This document shows positions 35,362 through 44,727 of a stretch of 64,000 nt of DNA, in pieces. How positions within the stretch are numbered: position 1 is the first letter of the stretch; each line of letters opens with the position of its first letter. The position numbers and the translations under genes are program-made. Where the stretch lies: the NCBI RefSeq assembly GCF_000337195.1, contig NZ_AOID01000030.1, forward strand, positions 1-64,000, written 5' to 3'. The stretch is from Natrinema versiforme JCM 10478. GTDB taxonomy: Archaea > Halobacteriota > Halobacteria > Halobacteriales > Natrialbaceae. The notes beneath the pieces are model-generated. The model saw nothing but the letters and a program-made list of their open reading frames with translations. It had not been told where the DNA came from and did not search any database.

Positions 35362-37566
35362 ATGACGTATGCCCCTCAGACGTCGGGGGTCTCCTTCGAC
35401 TGGGGACCAACGACAGTTACGACGGTCGTGTTCGCCCTGTTGATCGGCTTCTGGTCGAGCGTCGGGCTCGAGTCGATCGGCGTGGAACTCCCGGCCGCCC
35501 AAGCGGTCTTCGGCGTCGTGTTGCTGACGGTCGTTCCGGGCGGGTTGCTCACGCAACTGCTCGGGCTCAGAACGACCAGCGTCGGTGAGTTCGGCACGAT
35601 CGCTCTCGGGTTGAGTCTCGTCGTGCTCTCGATTACGACCGTCCTCGCGAGCGTGTTGCTTCCCGTTTTCGGCGTCCCCGAGCCGCTCTCGTTTCTCCCG
35701 CTGGCGGTCATCGTGACGGCCTTGATTGCGGTATTGACGCTCCTCATACTGGTCACGGACGGAAACTCGTTTCACGTTCGGGTTCCGTTCTCGAATTCGC
35801 TCCCGATCTACGCCGTTCTCGGGTTCCTCCCGGTATTCGCCGTTCTCGGGGCCCTCCTCATGAACCGGTACGGGAACAACGTCGGGCTGGGGCTGTTCGT
35901 CCTCAGCGTGGCAGTCGTCACCCTCCTCTCGGCGACGCGGGTGATCCAACCCTCTCAGTATCCAGTGGTGGTGTTTTCCGTCGCTCTCTCGACGCTCTTG
36001 CACCGCAGCCTCGCGTCGGGACACGTCGTCGGGGCCGACATCCAGTTTACGTATTACCTCTCCGAACTGTTCGCGAGCAACCACCAGTGGGCTCCCGCGC
36101 TCGGCGGCTCGATGTCGTCGGTGCCGATCGTCACTGCGGTCCCCGTCGCGTACTCGATGGTAACGGGACTCGAGCTCGTGACGATCTTCACCGTCGTCTA
36201 TCCGATCATCTTCGCAGTCGTTCCGCTGGGAATCTACTCTCTCGCAGCCGACGTGTTCGATGGCACCGTCGGCCTCTACGCCAGCCTGTTTTTCGTCTTC
36301 TATCACGGGACGTTCTATCTGACTCCCGGCAAACAGCGGCTCTCGGAGCTATTCATCGTCGGCGCACTGTTGCTGTATTTCCGCCACGAGAGCCGGGATC
36401 GCGGGTGGACGATCGGCATGGTGCTGTTGGCGACCGGGCTCGTTCACTCTCACTACGGCTCGACCTACGTGTTCGGCCTCTCGTTGCTCGCCGCCTCGAT
36501 CGGCCTCGTCCTCACCGAGCGACTCGTCGGCGAGTTCCGACACGGCCTCTCGCCGATCTACCCGCTCGCGTTCCTCGTCGGTGCGACGTCGTGGTACGCC
36601 TACGCCTCGAGCGAGTTGACCGCGTCGCTCGCGTCGATTCCGATCGCGATCCTCGACCAGCTCGCGTCCCTTCCCGGGGGGACGGCCGCGGGCTCGGGCT
36701 CGAGCTACGTCCAGACCCAGCAGACGATCTTTCAACAGGTGAGCCTCGGCCTGTATCTCCTGTTGTCGCTGCTGATCTGTCTCGGGCTCGTCTGGCAGAC
36801 GGTCAGTATCCTCAACCGGCTCCGGCAGGGCATCGATACCCGGTACGTCGAGTTCACTGCGCTCGCTCTCCCGCTGTGTGCGTTCCTCGGGATGTCTTAC
36901 TTCCTCGTCCTGGATCTCTGGGCCGACAGAGTCTACCAGATGGTGTTGCCGGTCCTGGCGGTCTTCGCGGCCGTCGGCTACCTCCGTCTCGGAACGACCG
37001 CCGAACGCATCCCCGGAATCTCGAGCGTGAATTGGACCCCCCTTGCAGTCGTGTTGGCGGCGCTGTTCGTCATCAACTCCGGGTTTGCGGGTGCGGCCGC
37101 CGGCGTCTCCGCGGACTACACGTTCAACGACGAGGCACACGATTACGCCTTTAGCGACGAGGAACGCGAGGCGGCCCAGTGGCTGGCGGACCAACCCGAG
37201 ATCGAGCGGACTGCCGCCGACGGCGGGGCCGAAGAGGAAGCAGTGGTGCCGATCTATACCGACCGAATCTCCTCGCAACTGTTCCGTTCTATCGTGCCGA
37301 TGAGCCACTACAACGTCGAGGTGATCATGGTGAAAAACCAGTGGGACCCGACGTTCGAACCCGCGGACACGAGGGGCGGGTACGTTTTCATCCGGCATAA
37401 CGCGGTCGACGACTCCGCGCCGGATGACACGCCGCTGTCGTCGCTGAGCGCGGACCACGTAAACGAGATCACCGAGAACAGGACGATCGTCTACGAAAAC
37501 GAGGACGTCACCATCGTCGAACCGGTCGGCGGAGGGGCGGCTAACGCGACTGCCGACGAGTCATAA
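35362..37566 (+). CDS. Large multi-pass membrane protein (DUF2206-like), possible lipid-linked glycosyltransferase
   Basis: The 734-residue protein has about 14 membrane segments. Around 215-250 a large extracellular loop and NHQWAPALGGSMSSVPI resemble archaeal GT-C and DUF2206-type proteins. The C-terminal 150 residues (from about 585) are soluble, contain an FSDEEREAAQWLADQPE segment and are probably external. Archaeal relatives sit in surface-glycan clusters. A role as polymerase or glycosyltransferase is inference. TTTTAA near 35304 may be its promoter. Confidence 0.75.
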   Translation: MTYAPQTSGVSFDWGPTTVTTVVFALLIGFWSSVGLESIGVELPAAQAVFGVVLLTVVPGGLLTQLLGLRTTSVGEFGTIALGLSLVVLSITTVLASVLLPVFGVPEPLSFLPLAVIVTALIAVLTLLILVTDGNSFHVRVPFSNSLPIYAVLGFLPVFAVLGALLMNRYGNNVGLGLFVLSVAVVTLLSATRVIQPSQYPVVVFSVALSTLLHRSLASGHVVGADIQFTYYLSELFASNHQWAPALGGSMSSVPIVTAVPVAYSMVTGLELVTIFTVVYPIIFAVVPLGIYSLAADVFDGTVGLYASLFFVFYHGTFYLTPGKQRLSELFIVGALLLYFRHESRDRGWTIGMVLLATGLVHSHYGSTYVFGLSLLAASIGLVLTERLVGEFRHGLSPIYPLAFLVGATSWYAYASSELTASLASIPIAILDQLASLPGGTAAGSGSSYVQTQQTIFQQVSLGLYLLLSLLICLGLVWQTVSILNRLRQGIDTRYVEFTALALPLCAFLGMSYFLVLDLWADRVYQMVLPVLAVFAAVGYLRLGTTAERIPGISSVNWTPLAVVLAALFVINSGFAGAAAGVSADYTFNDEAHDYAFSDEEREAAQWLADQPEIERTAADGGAEEEAVVPIYTDRISSQLFRSIVPMSHYNVEVIMVKNQWDPTFEPADTRGGYVFIRHNAVDDSAPDDTPLSSLSADHVNEITENRTIVYENEDVTIVEPVGGGAANATADES

Positions 37567-37643
37567 TGCGGGGAGTTGTTCGACTCCGAAACGGTATGTT
37601 TCCGGCCGCTATCAGCGGTTAACAGCCTGTTCTCTCCTCAACC

Positions 37644-37649
37644 TTTATC
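37644..37649 (+). promoter_or_regulatory. TATA-like box for the GT2 gene at 37.7 kb
   Basis: TTTATC lies 28-33 bases before ATG 37677, again fitting a leaderless transcript. Confidence 0.45.
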
Positions 37650-37676
37650 CCTCTCGTCAGCGGCCCCCTTCTCTAG

Positions 37677-38666
37677 ATGGTACCTGCGGCCACCGACGCC
37701 GACGAAGGGAATCCACTCGTCTCGTACGTCATTCCGACGTACAATCGCCCCGACGACCTCGCCGACGCCGTCGCGTCCGTCCTCGAGCAGACCTACGAGC
37801 CGATCGAGGTGATCGTCGTCAGCGGTTCGACGGACGAGACGGCGGCGATGTTCGAAGACGGGGGACGGTTCGACCGAGACGAGGTCAGCTTCTATGACTT
37901 CCCCCGACGATTGAGCCCGCCCGAGGCGCGGAACATCGGCTACGAACGGGCGTCCGGTGAGATCCTGGTCACGACTGACGACGACGCGGTGTATGCGGAT
38001 CCGAACGCGACGGACATTATCGTCTCACGGTTTCGCGAACACCAGGACGTCGGCGTGCTCGCGTTTCAGAGCCGGGACTACTACTCCGGAGAGATACTGC
38101 GAAAGGAGATCCCCGATCCGCCCGACTTCGAGACGCCGCCGACCGAGGAGTACAGGACGACGAGTTTCATCGGCGTCGGGACCGCGATCCGTCGATCGAC
38201 GCTCGAGCGCACTGACGCCTTTCCCGAGGCCTTCGAGTACGGGTTCGAGGAGATGGATCTCTCGATCCAGGCGCTCGACGCGGGGTACGACATCCTCTAC
38301 GTTCCGTCGGTCGTCGTTCGGCACAAGAAGTCGCCGGCCGCTCGCAGACCCGATCACGTGGTACTCGAGTTGCTGGTCGGCAATCGGATCAGACTCGCCG
38401 TTCGAAACCTCCCGTGGCGCTACGTGGTGGTCTCAGCGATCGTCTGGGCCGCGTACGCCTTTGTCCGGACCGGGTTTCGGATCTCGCCGATGAAACGAGT
38501 CCTGACGAGCCTCTGGCAGCAGCGCCACGATCTCCTCTCACAGCGGGACGTGATCGACGGGAAAACGATCGCGCTCGTCAAATCAAGAGACTCCATGCTG
38601 TTCCTGTGGCTGTACGGGCCGCATCCGCGACGGATCCTGGGCAACCTCAAACGGCTCACGTGGTAG
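37677..38666 (+). CDS. GT2 glycosyltransferase
   Basis: The 329-residue product has a GT-A domain: VSYVIPTYNRPDDLADAVAS, IEVIVVSGSTDET and VTTDDDAVYADP, then GFEEMDLSIQALDAGYDI with the acidic residues that often act as catalytic base. A hydrophobic helix near 245-262 is followed by a basic C-terminus, which should tether it to the membrane. It probably adds a sugar to the glycan built by this locus. Confidence 0.88.
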   Translation: MVPAATDADEGNPLVSYVIPTYNRPDDLADAVASVLEQTYEPIEVIVVSGSTDETAAMFEDGGRFDRDEVSFYDFPRRLSPPEARNIGYERASGEILVTTDDDAVYADPNATDIIVSRFREHQDVGVLAFQSRDYYSGEILRKEIPDPPDFETPPTEEYRTTSFIGVGTAIRRSTLERTDAFPEAFEYGFEEMDLSIQALDAGYDILYVPSVVVRHKKSPAARRPDHVVLELLVGNRIRLAVRNLPWRYVVVSAIVWAAYAFVRTGFRISPMKRVLTSLWQQRHDLLSQRDVIDGKTIALVKSRDSMLFLWLYGPHPRRILGNLKRLTW

Positions 38667-38704
38667 CCGGCGTTCGATTCAGGCGGACCCCGTTCCCCTT
38701 GTGC

Positions 38705-39577
38705 CTATTCCCTTACCGAACTCGACATCGTGTCCGCGGTTGTCTCTCCGAACGTCGCGTACAGTTCGCTCATCGTCGTAAACCGATAGCCGCGTCGCTG
38801 GAGCCCTTCGATCAACTGACGGAGAATCGGAATCCCCTGTTGCCGATTTCGGTTGTACACCACCCGGTATGGAAGCGGCAGCGACTCGATCGCCGACGTC
38901 GTGACGAGATCGTGCATGTGTATATCCAAGACGATCACGTTCGGCGGACGCCGGTTCACGAGTTCGCGATACGGCCGGCCGAGAAACTTCAGGTACGAAA
39001 TCGACACGGGAATCCGAATCGTCGACGAAAACGGCGTGATCGGGAGCTCGAGCAGGCCGGGAACCGGTTCGTGCGGTGTGATCGGCTGCCCCGAGTTATC
39101 GAACCGGCCGGGTCGCCACGTCGGGAAGAGGCTCGAACTGAAATCGACGTCGTGGTCCGCGAGCAACTGATAGCCGTCGGCCGGAATCGCCCCGTCCGGA
39201 AACCGATAGCCGACGACGTCGCTCGAGAAGCGGTCCGCGACGCGCTCGAGGCTCGTTTCGATTTCGGACGCGAAATCCGCACGCTTCGGATGCGGGTGGG
39301 TATGCGAGTGCGCGTGGAAATCGACCGGGACCGCTGCTCGTTCGAGCGCCTCGGCCGCTTCGGGAGCTGCCTCGAGCAGTTCCGTCTGGAGGAAACACGT
39401 GAGCGGAACGTCGTACTCCTCGAGGAGCGAACAAAACGCCGGCGTCTTCGATGCCGCCTCGTACGTGTTCTCCCGAATCGCCGTTCCGTAGTCACACTCG
39501 AGATCCAGTGACAGGACGACCGTCTTCTCGATCGGCCACTCGGAGCCATCGCTCCCGTTTTCGTGTCTCATCCGCAT
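38705..39577 (-). CDS. Polysaccharide deacetylase-like (NodB fold) protein
   Basis: The 290-residue product has the NodB barrel elements: LSLDLECDYGT (catalytic/metal Asp region), VDFHAHSHTHPHP with the HxxxH metal site, and YRFPDGAIPADG. It may remove N-acetyl groups from a surface polysaccharide. No signal peptide is visible, so it could act inside on lipid-linked precursor or be exported unconventionally. Start ATG 39577; an alternative ATG lies two codons later. Confidence 0.82.
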   Translation of the reverse strand: MRMRHENGSDGSEWPIEKTVVLSLDLECDYGTAIRENTYEAASKTPAFCSLLEEYDVPLTCFLQTELLEAAPEAAEALERAAVPVDFHAHSHTHPHPKRADFASEIETSLERVADRFSSDVVGYRFPDGAIPADGYQLLADHDVDFSSSLFPTWRPGRFDNSGQPITPHEPVPGLLELPITPFSSTIRIPVSISYLKFLGRPYRELVNRRPPNVIVLDIHMHDLVTTSAIESLPLPYRVVYNRNRQQGIPILRQLIEGLQRRGYRFTTMSELYATFGETTADTMSSSVRE

Positions 39578-40446
39578 TGCTGGTCGCCGCGTGGCAGTTC
39601 GCCTTGCTCAGGTCCGATTCGGCCGCCCGGGATGCCGCCGTCCGTGCCGAGAGAGGCACTCCTGTCGATGGCGAGGGCGTCCCGTGACGCGGGCTCGAGC
39701 GACAACTGGGGAGCGCCGTGTGCGGCCATCCGTTCGTCGATGGACCGGTTGACTCCGCCCGCCGAACGCGTGTCCGGCGGGACGACCGTCGATCGCCGAC
39801 TGTCGCCCGCTCCAGAACGCGAATCGCTACCTGAAACGACCGCGGCTCGAACGGAGTCGTCGATACCGGGGCAAACGGTTTGCTCGGCCGATAGCGAGGC
39901 GTATTTCCCGACCGAGTAAACGGACCCTACGTCTCCGAGCGTATCCGTGGTCCGGGACGATGACCGGTGCACATCACGTTCTTCGCACTATCGGGTATTG
40001 TTATGGACGGTATACAGGGATTGCAGTGATCGCAGTTTCCGATTGGGAAGGAAGGCGACGCAGGTCAATCGATGCGACGCCGCTGGTCCGTTCGAACTGA
40101 CCGAAACAGTGTCACAATACTGGTGGCGTGCAGTCACCACTACTCAGTCGCCTCTCGAGGAACCGAGCACTGTGTCCGAAGCGAACGATCGCGGACACGC
40201 GCGCTCTCGAGACGAAACGGTGATCCGCTGTTCGCAGTGTTCGGAACGAAGTCGCCACGGAACCCCCGATTCCTGTCTGTGTCCAGAACGGCCGGCTGCC
40301 ACTCCGGTGCAGCGGGATTCGCTCGAACTGTCGGTGGAACTGGTACGTTGCAAGGGCGGTTTTGATATTCGTCGGTATCACATCCCGTTCACGCCGAAGC
40401 AGTCGAGCGGAGCGGACGACGCGGCCTTCGGCCGAGGAACACTGAA
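39578..40446. other. 869-base region without a confident gene
   Basis: Frames exist on both strands (for example 39568-39972 minus and 39947-40450 plus). They are Arg/Ser/Cys-rich and not acidic, unlike every secure gene around, so I do not call them. The plus frame ends in a TGA that overlaps the next ATG, which may be chance. The region could be a degraded gene or a long regulatory region. Confidence 0.4.
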
Positions 40447-41637
40447 ATGAGGAACAACGTCTTGGTCACCGACGGTCAGACCCTGTCAGCGCTAGCTATC
40501 AGCCGATCACTGGGGCGAAAGGGATTCGACGTTCACGTCGGCGAGTACTTCTCGTACAATCTGACGCGCTTTTCGAAACACGTGAGCGATACGATACAGT
40601 ATCCCATCCCCGACGAAAAACCCGAGGCATTTCTCGACGTGCTGCTCGGACACCTCCGAAAGGGAGACTACGAGTTTCTCGTTCCGGTCCGCGACGAGAC
40701 GACGCTTCTGGTGTCGAAACACAGAGACGAAATCTCGAGGCACGTCAACCTCTATATCGCCGATCAACGGAAGATCGAACGGCTGAACGACAAAGGCGAG
40801 ACGATACAGATCGCACAACGGGCCGGCGTTCCGACGCCGACCACCTATTTTCCGGAACGACGGGACCAGGCGGAGATCAAACGGAGTGCCGACTATCCGC
40901 TCCTGATCAGACCCCGCGTGAGTTCGGGCTCGAGGGGGATCACGCGCGTCGAATCACCGTCGGACTTCGACCGAGCCTTCGAACGGGTTTCGAAGCAGTA
41001 CGGAACCCCGATCGTTCAGGAGTACGTCGAGAAGACGGGGTACACGACCGCCTGTCTGCTCTTCGACGACGAGGGGGACCCTGTGGCGTCTTTCTCCTAC
41101 GAGCGGCAGAAGGAATATCCCCTGAGCGGCGGGCCCACCGTCGTCGGCGTAAGCCACGACGACCGGATCGCGAAACGCTACGGTGCGGCGGTATTGGAGG
41201 CGGTCGATTGGAAGGGACCGGCCGAAGTCGAGTTCATCCTCGACGAAGCCGGCGAGCCACTGTTACTCGAAGTCAATCCGCGCTTCTGGACGCCGGTCGG
41301 GTTGGCGATCCGATCGGGAGTGGACTTTCCGTCCCTCCTCTACCGGTTGTCCGTGGGTGACGAGGTTGACCCGGTAACGGAGTACGAGGTCGGCGTGACA
41401 TACCGGTCCGTTCTGCCGAACGAGATCCTCTGGTTGCTTCAGACACCGAACAAAATCGAGGGGCTCGCGGACTTCCTGAAGTTCGATATCGGCAACACGT
41501 GTTACGGGACGCTCTCGCGCCGAGACCCGCTGCCGGCGGTCGGAACCGTTGTGCAGGCGGCCAACATCCTCTCGAGTCCCGACGCCCGGAAATTCGTCTT
41601 CGACAGAGGGTGGGAAAGCGAAGAAGCGAAGCAATAG
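40447..41637 (+). CDS. ATP-grasp ligase, copy 2
   Basis: The 396-residue protein parallels the ligase at 32-33 kb: VLVTDGQTLSALAISRSLGRKGFDV, then EFLVPVRDET, ADYPLLIRPRVSSGSRGI, IVQEYVEKTGYTT and the metal/ATP site AEVEFILDEAGEPLLLEVN with NPRFWTPVGLAIRSG. It should join a carboxylate and an amine. The second FemAB-like gene follows on the same strand. Substrate unknown. Start ATG 40447. Confidence 0.85.
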   Translation: MRNNVLVTDGQTLSALAISRSLGRKGFDVHVGEYFSYNLTRFSKHVSDTIQYPIPDEKPEAFLDVLLGHLRKGDYEFLVPVRDETTLLVSKHRDEISRHVNLYIADQRKIERLNDKGETIQIAQRAGVPTPTTYFPERRDQAEIKRSADYPLLIRPRVSSGSRGITRVESPSDFDRAFERVSKQYGTPIVQEYVEKTGYTTACLLFDDEGDPVASFSYERQKEYPLSGGPTVVGVSHDDRIAKRYGAAVLEAVDWKGPAEVEFILDEAGEPLLLEVNPRFWTPVGLAIRSGVDFPSLLYRLSVGDEVDPVTEYEVGVTYRSVLPNEILWLLQTPNKIEGLADFLKFDIGNTCYGTLSRRDPLPAVGTVVQAANILSSPDARKFVFDRGWESEEAKQ

Positions 41638-41908
41638 TCTACGCGATACGCTCGGCCGAAATCGCCCGCTGAATCGAATCTCCGCCGGCTGATCGTCTCG
41701 TTTCTAGAACCACGGATAGCCCATGGCTCGCTCGGTGATCGCTCACCCGACCGACCGAGCGGTGCCGACGGCTTGGTGGCGGTTCGGTTGTCCGCTTTCG
41801 CGAGATCAGACGTAACTCACCACCGATTAAGATACCGATCGATCCAGCGCCCGACGGCGGGTGTAAGAACACTATTACAATGAAAACCAATCCGTATCGG
41901 TCAGAGAA

Positions 41909-42913
41909 ATGCACCTCACAGACCTCACGTTCTCCGAGTGGGACGATACCCTTCCGGAGACCGGTTTCGGCCCGTTTCACACGTCTGACTCGCTGCGAGT
42001 CATCGACGAGCATACCGCAGGTGACCTCTACCTGTTCGGCGGCTATCGGGGCGAGCAACCGGTCGGACTGATGCCGCTTTTTCTCAGAGACCAACCGTTC
42101 GTGACGGGTGCCCTCTCGCCGCCCCCCGGGTTCGGCATCCACAGAATGGGACCGATTCTGATGCCGACGAGTCCGAAGCGACGCAAACAGGAGAAGATCA
42201 ATCGGACGTTCATCGAGGGGATCCTCTCGGTGCTGGACATCGATCGCTCTCTCCTCCTGTTCCGGCTTTCCTGCGATACGACCTACGCCGATCCCCGGCC
42301 GTTTCGCTGGGCAGGGTTCGACGTTGACTTCCGCTTTACGTACCGTCTCGATCTCGAGTCGACGACGCCGGACACCGTCCTCAAGTCCTTCAGTAAGAGC
42401 CTCCGTCGGGAGATCCAAGACGGAGAGGACCTCGATCATTCTATCACGATCCAGGGGGTTGACGGCCTCCGGAAGGTCTACGACGCGACGCGGGAGCGAT
42501 ACGAGGAGCAGGGGATCGGCTTCCCCATGTCCTGGGAGTTCATGCGCGATCTCATCGGGAGTCTCGACGACCGCGCCCGCGTGTACGTCGCGGAAACCCC
42601 CGACGGTGAGTTCCTGAGCGGAATCATCGCACTGTACTCGAACGATACCTGTTACTTCTGGAAGGGCGGAACGACTGCGAGCTACGAAAACGTGAGCGTG
42701 AACAGCCTGCTCCACTGGCGGGTTATCGAAGACATCCTCACCGATCCCGAACTCGACGACATCACGCAGTACGATATGTACAGTGCGAACAACGAGCGGA
42801 TCACGAAGTACAAGAGCAAGTACGGTGGCGACCTCGTGCCCTACTACATCGTCGAGTCCGCGAGTCCGACGATGTCGCTCGCGAAGAAGGCATACGCGAA
42901 ACTTACGTATTAG
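41909..42913 (+). CDS. FemAB-like GNAT acyltransferase, copy 2
   Basis: The 334-residue product is a divergent paralogue of the FemAB-like protein at 31-32 kb: VLKSFSKSLRREIQDGE parallels the basic helix, and ARVYVAETPDGEFLSGIIALY with a C-terminal YDMYSANNERITKYKSKYGGD parallels the GNAT half. It lies 271 bases after ATP-grasp copy 2. It may transfer an amino acid or peptide to a glycan. Start ATG 41909. Confidence 0.78.
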   Translation: MHLTDLTFSEWDDTLPETGFGPFHTSDSLRVIDEHTAGDLYLFGGYRGEQPVGLMPLFLRDQPFVTGALSPPPGFGIHRMGPILMPTSPKRRKQEKINRTFIEGILSVLDIDRSLLLFRLSCDTTYADPRPFRWAGFDVDFRFTYRLDLESTTPDTVLKSFSKSLRREIQDGEDLDHSITIQGVDGLRKVYDATRERYEEQGIGFPMSWEFMRDLIGSLDDRARVYVAETPDGEFLSGIIALYSNDTCYFWKGGTTASYENVSVNSLLHWRVIEDILTDPELDDITQYDMYSANNERITKYKSKYGGDLVPYYIVESASPTMSLAKKAYAKLTY

Positions 42914-43117
42914 TATCACTGTGGCCGTCGAATCGTCATCACGATTCTTCGATCGGAGTCCGTTTCCTCGTTCCGGATAGATCCATTCTCGAGCGCTCTC
43001 GGTTTCGTCGACACCCGGTCGGTCGAGAAGCGAGTTCGATAGCGACCGCGTGATCGAACGGAAATTTCTGCTCTATCGGTAGTGTACTCGGCCAAAGAAG
43101 AAACGAAAACAGTCAGT

Positions 43118-43143
43118 CACACCGGTCGAAAGTCGACCGTGTG
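43118..43143 (-). terminator. Hairpin plus T-rich tract after the repeat protein
   Basis: On the minus strand CACACGGTCGA pairs with TCGACCGGTGTG (one bulge, three-base loop), followed by a T-rich tract covering about 43093-43110. It starts 16 bases after the stop of the secreted repeat protein and looks like its terminator. Confidence 0.55.
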
Positions 43144-43158
43144 GCGGCCGTCGCGATA

Positions 43159-44727
43159 TTACGCTTCAACCCACGTGTTCGTCGCGGAGACGGACGTGAG
43201 CTGAACGTTCTCGTTCTCCTGCAGACTGATCTGGGAGCTGCCGGCGCTGCCGCCGTCTTCGGCGACTGCGACGGAGGTGTGCTGTTCGTTCAGGTTCTCC
43301 TGGGTGACGATCTGGGTCTGCTCGATCGCCGTGCTGGCGGTCTGTTCCGCGTCGTTCGTCTGCGTGGCGTTGCCGGCGTAGTCGTACGACGTACCGGGGG
43401 CGGCCGTGCCCGCGTTCCCGTCGACCGTGACGGTGGTACTCGAGGTCCGCGTCACGTCGTCGGAGACGTAGCCCGGACTCGCGTAGACGTTGATCGCGTC
43501 GGCGTACGCGACCTGGGCGTTGTAGTTCTGCTGGTAGGCCAGCTGGATCGCGGTGGACTCGCTGTCGTTCTGTGCGATGGCCATCGCGGTGTTCTGGAGG
43601 TTGATGTTCCGCTGTTCGACCTCTTGGCCCTGTGCCACGCCGGCGGTCGCGGTCTGCTCGCCGTCGACGTCGTCTTGCTTGTCCTTCTTGTCGGGTTCCT
43701 GGACTTCGGTTTCCGAGGAGAGGACATCGCCGCTGACGTTACCCGCGGTCGCGACGTCCATCCCGGCGGCCGACGCCATCAGGTTCGAGGCGGAGGCGCT
43801 ACCGATCTGTTCGTTGAGGTTGCTCTGGTCGGTGAACTGGATCGCCGTGGCGGTGCTGCCCTCGCCGATCGCGATGGCGACCGCACCGTCCTGTTCGTTG
43901 ACGTTTGCCTGCTCGACGTCCTGTGACTGCTCGAGCAGCGCGTCGGCGCTCTGGCCCGTACTCGAGCCGGCGCTGTGATCGCCTGTCTTGTCCTTCTTGT
44001 GACCGAATTCGCCGTCACCGAGGTAGACGTTCGAAGCGTTGGCCATGCCCTCCTGGAGGTTCTCGTTTCGCTGGTAGGACTGCTGGAGCGCGGTCGCGTC
44101 GCTGTCGTTGACCGCGAGCGCGAACGCGGTGCTCTGGTTGTTGTAGTTGACCTGTCCGACCGATTGGGACTGGCTCACACCGGCGACGGCTTCCTGCGTG
44201 ACCGTCTTGTCGCCTTTCTTGTCTTTGACAGCCCAGCCGTCGAACTGCTGGTCGCCGCCGTCGCCGACGATGATGTTGACGTCGCCGACGTTCTCGAATT
44301 GGGTCTCCGCGCTTCGCACGTCGCGGCTTTCGGCGGTGACCTCACCGCTCTGGACGTTGTCGTTCTCCTGATTCGATTCCTGAATGGCGGTCGCGTCGCC
44401 GCCGTCGATCGCGATCGACACCGCAGTTCCCTGCTCGTTGATGTTGACCTGATCGACGTCCTGGTGCTGGATGATCTCGGCGGAGGTGCCGTTCGAATCG
44501 TCGGCGTGTTCGTCGACGTACTCTTCGAGCGACTGCCCGTCGAGGTCGGCACCGAAGACGAGATACAGTTCTTCCCCGTCCTCGAGTGCGTGTATGGTTC
44601 CGGCGTCTAGTTCTCCGTCCCCACCCGCGGTGGCTGCCGGCACGCCGGCCGCGATCATCGACAGGGCAACCATACAGGCCATAAGGAGTGTCGTAGTTCG
44701 TGAGCGTCTCGTTGTATTGGAATTCAT
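43159..44727 (-). CDS. Secreted Q/N-patterned repeat protein, curli-like amyloid candidate
   Basis: The 522-residue product has a Sec signal peptide (basic MNSNTTRRSR, hydrophobic 13-30, AATA before residue 35). Five imperfect repeats (about 83-131, 179-233, 261-316, 359-413, 462-516) share the pattern QxQxVxQxNxNxQxxAxAxA, then a short acidic turn, then ATAxQxxxQxNxNxQ. Alternating Q/N/A at every second residue predicts stacked beta strands, as in curlin subunits, though the spacing differs from the curlin consensus. All ten lysines sit in three linkers (168-174, 244-247, 347-350). There is no anchor or C-terminal helix, so it is probably released. ATG 44727 is preferred over an upstream in-frame GTG. 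Confidence 0.8.
   Translation of the reverse strand: MNSNTTRRSRTTTLLMACMVALSMIAAGVPAATAGGDGELDAGTIHALEDGEELYLVFGADLDGQSLEEYVDEHADDSNGTSAEIIQHQDVDQVNINEQGTAVSIAIDGGDATAIQESNQENDNVQSGEVTAESRDVRSAETQFENVGDVNIIVGDGGDQQFDGWAVKDKKGDKTVTQEAVAGVSQSQSVGQVNYNNQSTAFALAVNDSDATALQQSYQRNENLQEGMANASNVYLGDGEFGHKKDKTGDHSAGSSTGQSADALLEQSQDVEQANVNEQDGAVAIAIGEGSTATAIQFTDQSNLNEQIGSASASNLMASAAGMDVATAGNVSGDVLSSETEVQEPDKKDKQDDVDGEQTATAGVAQGQEVEQRNINLQNTAMAIAQNDSESTAIQLAYQQNYNAQVAYADAINVYASPGYVSDDVTRTSSTTVTVDGNAGTAAPGTSYDYAGNATQTNDAEQTASTAIEQTQIVTQENLNEQHTSVAVAEDGGSAGSSQISLQENENVQLTSVSATNTWVEA

Noticed and set aside
39947-40450. Plus-strand 167-codon frame overlapping the ATP-grasp start
   Set aside because: It is Cys/Ser/Arg-rich without a recognisable domain; the stop/start overlap alone is weak evidence.
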